Assembly: GCA_037577475.1 (NCBI GenBank)
Contig: CM075184.1
Span: 30,959,094 to 31,023,093, forward strand
DNA from: Chaunax sp. Z400
Lineage: Eukaryota > Chordata > Actinopteri > Lophiiformes > Chaunacidae
Direction: 5' to 3'
DNA: 64,000 nt
Part shown: in pieces, positions 49,661 to 61,118 of the stretch
Layout of the letters: each line of letters starts with the position of its first letter
Numbering within the stretch: position 1 is the first letter of the stretch
The notes under the pieces: generated by a model
Database searches by the model: none
Told to the model about the DNA's origin: nothing
The model's input: only the letters and a program-made list of their open reading frames with translations
Position numbers and translations under genes: made by a program

Positions 49661-51120
49661 TACAAGTTTCAGAAGAACAACACAAATGCATTAGAGAAAC
49701 ACGGGGCATGCAGTATGCACAGGCAGTGCTCTCAGTCTTGGGCAGCTGGCGTAGAATGTGAGGAGCAATCTAGCCTTGTTCATCACGAGAAAGAGAAATC
49801 TCCAGAGCCTATTCAAGACAAATCTCAAGACAATCCCTGCAGACTTTTTTCCTTCCCTAAAAGCAATTTCTCACCCTCTTACTTACTAATTAATGCAAGA
49901 CCCATGCCCCGTGACCTTCTATTGGCCCGTGTCTCTCTGCTTTTACCTACAGCCATTAGCCCCAGGGCCTCAGTGAGGACTGCCCTTGGCCCATGGCCTG
50001 CAGCTTCCTCCGGCAAGACTATACAGCTTGGCTTTGAGGCCTTGCCCACGGCAAAATAGACCTAAATCAATGTGGAAACAGTGAGGGGTGTTGGCATTAT
50101 CAGATGAGGTGAGAGAAAATACAACGGTTACATTTTTTTGATTGCTCATTCTACTCCCTGAAAGAATGGTGAAAACATAATAGATACTGTCAGTTTAATA
50201 AGAAATGAATGGAGGCTATTCTTTTAGCACAACTTTCATGTAATTTTTTTAATTCAGTCTTGACAGCCTGTGTTGCTGTTTCATAATAAATTGCCAGTGA
50301 TTTAATTTATTATACAGTGGTTTTAAATAAAACATTAGGGAAATTATATGTTATTGAATTAAGTGTTCACCTTGGCAATTAATCTGCATTTCATATGGTC
50401 TTGCCTGTTTAAATTATGAAAATCACCGGTGGTGGCCGCGCTACACCTCTTAAACATACATATCTTTCTCTGAATTATTATGCAGAGGACAGTGGATGAA
50501 TAATTAACCTGTTTTTCTTATCATTATCTTTGAAAGTGAATGATCAGTTCAGGTTTTTGGAAAAAGATTTAAATGCAGGGCCTTTAACAGCAAAAAGCAG
50601 AGCCGAAGGGTAAAAAGAACAGTATATTTAAAATGTTTTCAGACAAGAGCAACGTCTAGTGCTATTAAAGTAACACTGCTGAGGAAATACCCTGGGTGTC
50701 GTCACTTGTTAGAGTTGCCTTTGTTAACTTACTTACAGCCATCATGTTCCCATAATTATTCTGATGTGAAAATTTGGTTTGTCACTATTATTTATCTGGC
50801 TATGGTTGAGGTGTGTTAAACTTTGTTCCACAGTGGTTTAAAGTATAGCCGCACAAAACTGAGAAACAGCTGAAAACAAAAATGTTCCAGAACAAATGTT
50901 TTAATGTTTGTTTCCCTCTAAAGCAGACACCGGAATCCCTCATGTAGTATAGGCCTTTTTGATTGGTGGGAATTTAACATGATAAATGACATCATAGCAT
51001 GCATAAGATGAACAAGTGGTCTTGACAGACCATGTGTTCGTATGTTCAGCGAAGCTCATCTCATGATGGAAAAATTACTCACATTCATTCACAGTTGTCT
51101 CTCTTATTTAATCTTTCAGT
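49661..51120. other. noncoding block, possible conserved stretch 49790-50040
   Basis: 49790-50040 is balanced and repeat-free ('cttactaattaatgcaagac', 'cccgtgaccttctattggcc', 'acctacagccattagcccca') and may be conserved. The overlapping 114-codon plus frame (49715-50059) shows no domain. Confidence 0.3.
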
Positions 51121-51486
51121 TAAACCAATCAGATTTTTGACAAGATTTCAAACAGCCAATCACGCTGTTGCTGTCAAACTTTGAATCTGTTTTCCCCTCT
51201 TCTTCTGTCGGCTGTCATTTTGTGCCAAACCTCCACCCCATTCACCTCCAGTTCATCATATCCAGTGGCCAGGTTGAGGTCACATGTCACATCCAGATCT
51301 TCAGTTATCATCCCATTTCCACCACCAACAGTGTCTATACTCCATCAGGGGTTTTCCTACTGTATACTACCCTACCCTGATCTCCTCACAGGCCCTAATC
51401 TCATTTTAAAAACATCTTTATTGTGCATATGGCAATAAAAATATTAAGTCACTCAAAATGAAATTTCTCCCGATTGATATCGAATT
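51121..51486 (+). repeat. 0.37-kb dispersed repeat, copy B (sister of 9560-9890)
   Basis: 'aaaccaatcagatttttgac', 'aagatttcaaacagccaatc', 'tgctgtcaaactttgaatct', 'cagtgtctatactccatca' and the end 'atggcaataaaaatattaag' with 'tcactcaaaatgaaatttct' match copy A in order and strand. The AATAAAA-rich right end suggests a retrotransposon 3' end. No coding frame survives. Confidence 0.65.
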
Positions 51487-51687
51487 ATTTTTCTAATGAC
51501 ACAAATCAGGCCTCCTGTCTTCTATAAGTACTATCAAGTAATGATTTTGTCTTAAACATTTAATTTAATAAAATATTATATATATTATGCTGTGATTTTT
51601 ACTTTAAACATTTTATTGGTCATATCTAATTACTTGAGCAAAAATCTGAATGACTTTTACATGTGGAATATTTTCATAGTGTGGTAT
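51487..51687. other. short AT-rich noncoding segment
   Basis: AT-rich sequence between two repeats. It may be the decayed body of the LINE whose tail follows. Confidence 0.3.
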
Positions 51688-51749
51688 TCTGTGAATTTCC
51701 CCACTGTGGGACTAATAAAGGGATATCTTATCTTATCTTATCTTATTCC
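51688..51749 (+). mobile_element. non-LTR retrotransposon 3' end with (CTTAT)n tail
   Basis: 'attctgtgaatttccccact', 'gtgggactaataaaggga' and then TATCTTATCTTATCTTATC: from memory this is the usual 3' end of abundant teleost LINEs, where a conserved GAATTTCCCC..GGG.CTAATAAAGG stem precedes a short tandem tail. The body upstream is too decayed or truncated to show coding sequence. Confidence 0.65.
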
Positions 51750-53965
51750 TATTTTTTAAAAGATCTCAGTATTTCTTCCACCACTAATTGAGCTCTATTA
51801 CCTAGTTATTGGTCTTTATTATGGGTCACCATGTGACATCATGTCCTTCCACAATTCTCTTCCATCTCCAATGGGTGGCTATAGAAACAAGTTTCAGGTT
51901 TTGCTGGTCATATCATGACGTTTTGCTAATTTTCTTACCAGTGTGGCACATTTGACAGTGAATCATAACTTTTACACAAGCTCCTATTTTTATGACTGTT
52001 CGTTTTTTTTTTTTTTTTTGTAAGGAAGCCTACCAAATCAACTGGGAAGGGGAAGAAGTACAGCTCGTTATGTGGATATTGCTGACATCAGTCAGCAGAA
52101 ATAATTAGGTGTTATATTACAGTGTGTCATATCTTGTGAGAGACTGAAGCCATCCAGTTGGGATCGATTGGACTCACTTTGTGTGCAGAAAAGTAATAAA
52201 CATAATTATGCTTTTTGCTCCTTTTTTGGATTGAATCCACACAGAATGGGGTGTGTGTGTGTGCACTCGAGCAGAACGCCTGGCCAATTACCACAAATCA
52301 TAGTCAGCTGGTTTTCTCCCTTCTTTAATAGGACTCAAACTTTTCTTCCTGCCTTTTTGCTTCATGCTTGGCATCGCTGAGCACGGCCCATCCAATACTT
52401 CCATCTCATGTCATGCTCATTAAAATATAAATTGGTTTATGATTACGACCTGAAACCTTACAACTGGATCAACTGATAATGATCTGAGTGGAGGAAGAGG
52501 AGATTAAAGGACAGCATGGTTAGTTATGATGAGCATGTGCACCTTATCATCGCTACAGCTAATACTACTTTATAATGGTAACACCTCACTTTTTCCAGAT
52601 GCATTGTTGAACATACCCTATGCACTAATGCAAATTGATTAACAAAATCAAACTCTATCAATCCCTCCATGCTCTTGAATGAAGTTGTTAATTGTAACTT
52701 AATGGTACTGCCTTTAGTCCCTGTTGACTGTCATTATACAGTATTAGAAAGCAGTCAGTTCTGACTGTTCTTCAATCTGCTGTGACTGCAGGCAAATCAG
52801 ACATCAGTCTCTTACAAAGAAATGCAGTTTATGTGTTTTTCTGTATGTACAGTCCATGTATGGCTCATTTGCCCATGAATTGGCTCATGTTGTGCTCACA
52901 TTTGTTGTTGCATTGGATTTTTTTCATGCAGTTAAAAATTCAAAGCATTTCTTTTTTTGTTTTACACTGAAATAATTTTTAGATGTTGAGCGGCAATATA
53001 AGGATATATATGTTTATATGTTTTTTCCCCTTAGTGAACCCCTGTCTTTACTCCATAAAGTTGTCTCAAGGATATATAAAAACCAGGGATTAATTTCACT
53101 TTCATACCAATTAATTTTTGCTGAAGGTGACACAGTGCTGAAGGAAATATATTACTATCAACAACGACGAGAGGTTGGAAATGGAAATGTGTGCGTGGAG
53201 ACACAGCTCTAGATTGGAGGACAGAGAGTCTGAGCCTTCAGAACTCCTCCAGTTCTCATGTACGAGTAGCAAACATGTGCTGCAGATGTGTTGATCCCTG
53301 TCATAGGAGGAGGATCCCAGTATATTAAAACCTGATTGATTTTAGTGTCCTGCCACACACAGCTTGACATTTATGTTGAATTTAAAAGTAGAACTTTAAT
53401 TAATTCACACATCCGCTCAGCTTAATAATACTCTCTTCCATCTTCAACACATTGAATTAAATGGAGCATGACTCACTGAAAATGTGAAATGGATGTTTGG
53501 TTCAAATAAGCATTCCTATAGAGAACAATAAATCTGTCTAATGGACTTTAATGTAACTGCCAGGCATCTAATCTAATGTCTTATTTTTGCCACTGTGCTC
53601 TGGAAGAAAGTGGTTTTCTGTGCCTATTACATACACAGCTTGACAATTACTTAATATGCAAAAGGTTTAGAATATAGCTCAAAATAATTAGTTAGTTAAA
53701 ATAATAGTTAACCATAATGCAACTTAATTACTAGAAAATGAAAACTGTAATAAATAGCTTATTTATTTATTTAGACTTATGTATGTATGTATTGTGTTGC
53801 TCAAATGTTAAAGGTTATGTTGTTTTAAAACACTGTTTGATATCCCATCTCCACCTGACATTCACAAACATGTATGACTTGTGTTGGGATAGATTTTCTG
53901 GATATGGAAAAATCTTTTGATGAAAATGTACAATAGTTTTAGACAAATTCTTCTCATGTTTGTTG
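51750..53965. other. noncoding block, no gene seen
   Basis: Unique AT-rich sequence with a T17 run at 52003-52019. Nothing recognised. Confidence 0.35.
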
Positions 53966-54198
53966 TGTTATGACCCAGCTCAGAGGGCCACAACAACAAG
54001 GATGTGACACCGTGAGGAGCAGTTAACCAAAATGCTTTATTAAACCAAATTAAACTGAACCAAACCAAATTAAAGTGGCAATTAAAGTAAATTTTTACGC
54101 ATGGAATTGAGCAATCAGTCAAGGTGTGGAGAGAGTGGAGTGGAGAATTTATGTGTGAGGGTGAAGGTGCAAAACATAATATAACTCTAACATAACAT

Positions 54199-54266
<68 letters not shown>

Positions 54267-54366
54267 TAGGCTGCAGCCTGGCCTTAAGTAAACCAGGAAC
54301 TACTGGGCTCCACAGGTGTCCCAGGTCACCAAATCACCTACCTGGGTAATCCAAGGGGTCATATCA
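53966..54366. mobile_element. 0.4-kb element with inverted termini (MITE or solo LTR)
   Basis: The left end TGTTATGACCCA and the inverted right end (TGATATGACCCC as read from 54366 backwards) match at 10 of 12 positions. The element has no open frame and carries (GA)32 internally. The TG...CA ends would also fit a solo LTR, but no convincing target-site duplication is seen (GTTG left, GTTA right). It resembles a familiar fish dispersed repeat; the class is unresolved. Confidence 0.5.
54201..54264. repeat. (AG)32 microsatellite
   Basis: 64 bp of uninterrupted AG inside the 53966-54366 element. Confidence 0.97.
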
Positions 54367-57000
54367 GTTATGTTGTTTTTGTTGTTTGGTGAAGAAAAAA
54401 ATAAATAAAATTTTGTCAGTGAAAGTTTTTGTCATCATAACTTGTTTTCTGTTTTCAAAGCATTTTGAAGCCACAGCTGTTGTCGACTTTGTTGTGCACA
54501 GTTACCATAGGTACAGGTATCGTTCTCATTTATCTTGAGGTCAGTGGAAAAGATCTTGTTAACTTGTTCAGACATGGTGGACATGTCATTCTGCTAGAAA
54601 ACAGACTGACTTTCCTCAGTAGAGCCAGTAGTTCTTGTCAAACTAAACAGAGTTTCTCTCTGTCAGCTGATTTGTTGACGCATGACTACTAATCATAGGT
54701 ATTGTTTTCAAGGGTTGCTTTTTATTTCATCCTATACTTTTGTCACAAAAATGATTGAATGATTTGAGTTATGCTGGCTAAATTATCACTGGCTGCTGCT
54801 GGTGAACAACAGAAGACTGTTCTGAACTGGGAACTCCCCATAGCAAAGGGGCTTAACAGGTAACAAACTACATATTCATGTTAATAACTTATAGCATATA
54901 CAATAAATATATAATAGTTAATCAAATAAGCAAGCTAAAGCCTTCCACTTAATGAATAAAGTTTGAGCCTATGCACATTCAAGGTTGGCTCTAAAGGTTG
55001 GTTTGAAAAGGAAGCCAACAAATCTTCTGCAATAGCAGATGTGACTAAGAGAAACCTTGAGATCGTCACCTGTTCTGGCTTTGAGAGTCAAGTCTTTGTT
55101 GATAGGAAGGACACCCTCACCCTTACCCTGACAAACAGACAGACTGATCTACTGTAGCAACGCATCCTGAGCATCACTGCAATTCATATACAGGAATAAG
55201 GATAAAGAAAACATTGCCACTCTTTCAAACAGCAGTAATAATGTAATCTCTGTGTTTTCATCTTGGTCCAGCATGGAAATATTGCTTTACAGCAAATATT
55301 TGAGAGCATTGCTAGCATGCTGGCAGGTTGCACATCATAAGAGGCGAAGTGGGGGAATATTTGTATGAAGTATAAAGGTAAAAAGCAGCATACGAAGACG
55401 TCACTGCCAAGTTGGCATTATTACAAACGATTATGTTTTTTTTTACGAAACCACACATGTATAATTTGTGTGTGTAGTAATTTATCTCAGATACCCTGAT
55501 TCTTAGGTATAATGGAAGCCCCTTTTCAACACTTTAAGACACAAGACTGTATACCTGCTGTAATAACACACCTAACATCCTTATTTTTTTCCTACACAAC
55601 ATATGTTACAGATACTTCCCTAGTGTATATGGACTACGTTTCCAGAGGTGCAATAGGGTCTGTGAGGAAGTGTGTCTGTAACAGAAACCCCCCCCCAAAA
55701 ACACAGCATTTCATGGCCGTGCGGTGGAATTAATGATAATACTTGTGTTTTCCTCTTCCCCCTCTTCTTCAGTTGAAATGCCTGTCATAAAATAACACGG
55801 CTTCTGGCTGTGTCTCGTATGCCTCCCCGAGTGATAGCGGACCTTTGGACAGAAGTGCCCAATCAAAGCAGCAACGGGTCAATACGGAGGTGTTCCAGGG
55901 GTGTGAGTTATAGCTGATTCAGAGTGTTATCTTTAATGGGGCTCCAAGCGGTGGCTCTAAAACCGTCGGCTGCTTGTTGCCTCTGCAGGCACCATTCATG
56001 TGCATTTCTTACTTGAACAAGCCTTATATAAACTCTGTGGCACAGGGACTATCTGTGTAAGATAGTGTCCCAACTCATGGGACTTTTTAAACTGAAGCTG
56101 GATAATGACTTCATGGTCTGCTGCTAGTGGCAGTGAGACAGACGGAGCGGTGGATCATATCCTGTGACAACATGAAAGTAACAGTGCAAGATCACACGAT
56201 CGCATTTAATATGCAGTCTGATCTGGAAATATGAGGAATTGTGATTGAAGTCTGATAACATACATGATGTGCTTGTAAAAACAAAAGAAAAAAAAGTGTC
56301 CAAAAGGCAGTGGGAGAAAGTCACGTAATAAAACTGTTACAAGGAATAAGGCACATCTTTTTCGAGCTCGATAAATCAACCGTATTTCCGCAGAGTTTTC
56401 CTCACACCCACAACATGCTGCTATGAATTATTCTTGACATTTCTCCCCACATACTCTCTCTCCAGATGGCACACTGTGCAACATTTCGGAACTTAAGGAA
56501 TGAAAAAAAAAAAAAAAACCTGACGCATAATTTTCACTCTTGAGTAGATTGAGTAGGCCTAGTACCATAGCAGTGGAGTTTCTACAATTAGTTTTCCCTG
56601 ACAACCAAAATAACAAGCTATTATCCTCCGAGCAGTTTGAACTCATGCTGCCTCTACTCAATTTACAACATAATCATTGGCCAGTGCTCAAAACGTTCAG
56701 AAAAAGCTTTCACTATTCACGGAATAACTAACCAGCATCTCCATCATGAGAAGATGCGCCTGATGTTTATTCTGCCCTGTGCTAAATCCTGTTTGATTGC
56801 AAATTTATCACCATGGTATTTTCACACTGCTCCTTTCAGAGGCTTCATTTCATCATTGTAAAAGCAACGGTGCATTGGTTTGTAAGGTTACAGAAAACAC
56901 AGACAGCCTGTTAACTGACCATGCATACTGTATATACATGGTCGTCTTTTATGCTCACAGACATAACCAACATCTGATTGAAGAGAGAGACACACTTAAA
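54367..57000. other. noncoding block, no gene seen
   Basis: No gene. The plus-strand frames at 54465-54692 and 54963-55157 have fairly balanced amino-acid use but no recognisable domain. 55780-56050 is balanced and repeat-free and could be conserved. C9 lies at 55688-55696 and A16 at 56503-56518. Confidence 0.33.
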
Positions 57001-59564
57001 TTTAAATTCTCACACACACTGACACACACACAGATGTGCTCTGTGTCTCCCAATGAATACATAAGACATCTAAAGAACGACAGCATTCCCCATCCTCATC
57101 GTATTTCTGCGAAGTTTGCTTGTTCATCACATGAATCGTGTGTGATCATCAAATCATTCATTTTTTTGTGTGACTGTCCATGTTCATAAAATCCTTTTTC
57201 ACAATACAGAGGGGCTTTAATTACTGTATACTGACAATCAGACTTGTCTGCATTATAATAAGACAGTAAACACAGGCGTTGAGAGAGTGGATGTGTGTAA
57301 ATCCACTCAATATTTGTTACAGTAATAGACTGGTAAATGGGAGGGAGGCACTTCAGATTCATTTGACATGCAAATCAAATAAGAAGTAATAGCTGTCGAC
57401 ACTCGATTCACAAGGGATCTCAATCTGCAATTTCATGATGGTAATAGAACCAATATCCGATTCTGACTGTAATTTTATGTGATTTCCCACATGGTTCTCC
57501 CACTTTTATCTCTCATTAGGAAAAAGTTAGTCATTGATATGGGTCATGTATGGTAGAGCATGTGGTCCTGGTGGTGTATGTTTGGCTGCATGTCCAGATT
57601 TCATGGTTCAAGCTTATGAAAAATACATCAAAATGATTAAACAGTTTGTACAGCAGCTGCATGTTGAAAACATCAAACTGTAAGAATTGCATGTGTTTAT
57701 GCATGTTTAATGTTGGTAATAAAATGGGTATTGGAAACAAAACACGAACAGAAAAAGGCTTCATTGCCATTGAAAGTTTTGGATTTGAAAAAAAATTATG
57801 TAATTGCACTGAAAGAAATATTTTGGCCGTGAAAAAGTCCCACAAAAGCATTAAAAAAATGTTTTTATTAATTTTTTTAATAGTGCCAGTATTATATAAT
57901 AATGGGCTGCTTTCTCAATGTGTAACCAGTCACTTACCAAATGACAGACTTTGAGACATAAAAGGAATTTAATCTAAAAGGTGCTTTATCACCGCAACTG
58001 AAAATACCTTTTCAGGTGTGAAAAACAGCATCAAGTAACACCTAGTCTACTAAATATATTCTAAAGTTCAAAGTTTGCATATGATATCCGATTTCTGCAT
58101 CAAGATGGAAATCCCAACGGTTGCCAGATGACACTGTCCAACATTTCTCAAATAACACCAAGGGAGCATTAGTTGTATGCTGAACAAGTGAATGTGAACG
58201 TGTCTGGAACACGACCAGGGCTACTGGGACTGCATCACCGTTGACTTCATCACAATGTTAAAGATGTCAAAGTCATGGAGCCACTCACCCTGACCCTGTT
58301 ACACACATCTGTACATCTAAAGCTTATTACTGAAATGTCCAAATTAAGCTTACAAAACCACCTCAGCATTATAAGCCCACACAATGCTGCACAGATGTAG
58401 GCACACATTGAACTTGAAAGAGTCTGTGTAACCATAGAAACTCTGACACTACTGACAGGCAGGAGGAGGAAACATTTAGAGCAGAGAGGGCTATGGGCTG
58501 ATGTTTTCTCTGTATATATTAGGAATTAATGATTCATTTTTAATCTATTAAACATGGGTAAGACAGTCCTTTGCTTCTCGAGGCGGGACAAACAAATTCA
58601 CAAAACAGGATAATTCCAAAAAAGACTGTAATCATTGGAATAGTCCTGCTTTTCTCTAGATGTTGGATGATATTGGAAGCTTCTTATAAATCCAAATTTA
58701 GCCCCCCCCCCAAAAAAGGGGGTCTTGATGGAGATAATGAGAGATAAATAAAGTGCAACAACTATAAATGAGTGATAACCTGAGATAACATTAAATCTCA
58801 GTAAACCTATTTGTCTGGTGTCAATATCTCACCTTAACTTATATCCTCACTCTCTGTGCAACAAAGGTGAAGTTGGGAAGCCCCTAATCATGTGAGAGCC
58901 ACCATCTAGCAGCCATGTAGCATAAGGATGCTGATACTTGGTGATGATGTTGCCAACTAATTCCCTTAAAACCTACGTTGAATGGGATTTCCAGCACCCT
59001 TGGACCAACACCTCCCTCTCCCTCTTTGTAACACTGGCCTCTCCGTGTTGTGCTGCCGTTCTTCACCATGCAGCACCCCCTCTCTTCACGCTCTCTCTAC
59101 GACCTCACTGGGGAGCTCGCACTCAGACAACATCATACAGCTGCCAAGATAAAGTTAGAAACACAAGGATAAAAAGGCACAAGCTATTTAGAGTCAGTGA
59201 AGCCTTCAACAGATAAAGTGATGTTACTTTTAGCCACACTGGAAGATATGGTGCAAGTACACTTTGGTGTCACCATCATCACTTGTGGGTTATTTATGTG
59301 AAGTACATGGCTCCCCAGATTCATTAAGCTTGCATGTCATAAAATAAAGTGAATGGAGTGGCATCAAATCAAAAACAAGTTAATATCGAATGAAGAAATC
59401 ACATGGCTCCTGATGTGATGTCGATCTGCAGATCCACAGCACTGAATTATTTCTACAGTTTTTAGTTAAGAGATTTTATAAAAATATTTCCTCACTAAAT
59501 CATTAGGACATTTTAGCTAAATCAAAATTAATATTTCATTGAGGAGATCATAAACTGCCACAAT
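57001..59564. other. noncoding block, no gene seen
   Basis: Unique sequence with a short CA-rich patch at 57010-57034 and a C10-A6-G5 run at 58702-58722 that could fold on itself. Open frames (130 codons at 56797-57189, 102 at 57646-57954) show no family resemblance. Confidence 0.33.
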
Positions 59565-59760
59565 TTGGGAAATCATGTTTTGCAGGTCAACCTTGACACC
59601 TTACTTACTGAGAAACTCCTTTATTGCGATGATTAACAGATAAATGCACACATTAATTATTACATGGGCTTTGTCGTAAATCATGAGCGAGGCAGCCTGC
59701 TTGAGCCTGTAAAATAATCAGCAGATTGGCGAATAAATACAGCATGATGTATGTATTCAA
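59565..59760. other. candidate conserved noncoding element
   Basis: A repeat-free stretch with 'gcgatgattaacagataaat', 'cacacattaattattacatg', 'ctttgtcgtaaatcatgagc' and 'aaaataatcagcagattggc'. The density of ATTA/TAAT/AATCA cores in balanced sequence is enhancer-like. Untested. Confidence 0.3.
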
Positions 59761-60521
59761 AGCAACGCCGTATCAAGTCACCCCAGGGTGACTGCATATG
59801 TAACCAGCTTTGTGTTCCCAGGCTCATGTTTGCTAATCAGAAAGAAAAAAAGAAAGAAGAAAAGTTTGTCTTGTTAGTTGTGGATGATTTGATTAATAGC
59901 CACCCTTCCTGGTGTGTCTCTCCCATGATGCATGTCAACCTGGAGGGGTTTCTTGCTTGTCTCACAAAGAGTTGCTTGGAAATTGTGGGGGTGTGCTAAA
60001 CTGATATTTTTACATTAGCATACTAACAAGCACCGTTACTGTGCGTATGCTACATCTCCTCTGCTTGTGGACGGTCACAGATAGGAGGCACAGAGGAGGC
60101 AGGACATGCTTTTTGCTTATTCCTGGAGATGAGGGTAATGAATTGCATTCTGCATATGGCACATTGATAAACTCACTTCATGCCATTAATCAGCAGCGGA
60201 GGGAGGAAATGGGAGAGTCTTGAGAATGAGCTGTGACTGACAGGGTAATTTCGAGAGAGGAACAAGTTTTCTTGCTGTGAATATGGCTCTGCTTACACTG
60301 GCTGATTAAAGGTGGCCACTGTGCAGAGGATACCTTACCATGGGTTTGTGTGGTAAGATCAGCTTTGGTAGGTCGTGGCAGACCCAGGAAATTTTCAGTG
60401 GTTTGACCAGGATGGGACCAGTGATCATTTTGGGGTTTTACATATACATAAAGATCTGTCTGACTAGAAAGAAGGGGCACTACAACATATCTACATCATT
60501 TGGAATTCAGACTTTTTCGTA
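59761..60521. other. noncoding block, no gene seen
   Basis: Unique sequence up to the truncated left edge of the mariner fragment. The N-terminal half of a transposase was looked for here and not found. Confidence 0.35.
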
Positions 60522-61118
60522 AGTGACAATCTTGCTGTTTTTGAGGTAGATTCCAGGAGATTTCTCCAGCAATTCATAGCCATGGATGAGACTTTGGTAC
60601 AGCACTTCCAACCAGAAACTAAAGAATGAAGTGTGGAAAAACCTGGAGCCTCCAAATCCGAAAGAAAGGCAAATCTATGAGGTTCGCAGGCAGACGTTTT
60701 TTGGTATGCAAATGGATGCTGCTGGTGGACGACTTTGGAAATGGGTTCGGGTATTACAGGGGCCTACTGCGCTAATCCTAAAACAGCAGTGGGAGAAAAT
60801 CCATAAGATTCATCATGGGACGCTGATGAATAGAGGAGGAGTGCTCTTCCACCTGGACGTTTCACCCACAAATCCTCAGTGACGAGGGCTACCATCCTGC
60901 AATGTGTAACACCTGCCCTTTTCACCAGATTTGGCATCCTCAGATAACTACCTTCTGAAGAAGGAGCATAGTGCCATTTTGACAGCGATGATGATGTTAT
61001 CGCTGCTTTGGATCCCTTTCTAGAGGCCCAAGACTTCTACGGAGAAGGGATCTGTATGCTTCACAACCACTGGGCACTGAACAACACTGGTGGCGGTTCA
61101 AGGTTTTTGTGGTAGAAT
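60522..61118 (+). pseudogene. mariner-family transposase pseudogene, 5'-truncated
   Basis: One plus-strand frame, broken by stops, reads 'SDNLAVFEVDSRRFLQQFI', 'AMDETLVQHFQPETKE', 'GSGITGAYCAN', 'THKSSVTRATILQCV' and 'CHFDSDDDVIAALDPFLEAQ', then 'DFYGEGICMLHNHWA'. This is the order of the catalytic and C-terminal parts of Tc1/mariner superfamily transposases, mariner type. Switching frame recovers 'VLFHLDVSPTN' (second catalytic Asp region) and 'PFSPDLASSDNYLL' (third Asp region, the SPDLAPSD motif), so frameshifts as well as several stops have accumulated. The first Asp is in MDET. The N-terminal helix-turn-helix half (about 130-150 residues) is missing upstream, and no terminal inverted repeats were found. 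It encodes no working enzyme. The family call is firm; the subfamily is not assigned. Confidence 0.88.

Noticed and set aside
54465..55157. Possible two-exon immune-receptor-like gene from two nearby open frames
   Set aside because: The residues expected of an immunoglobulin fold (paired Cys, a Trp and a DxGxYxC motif) are not in place, and no splice sites link the frames.
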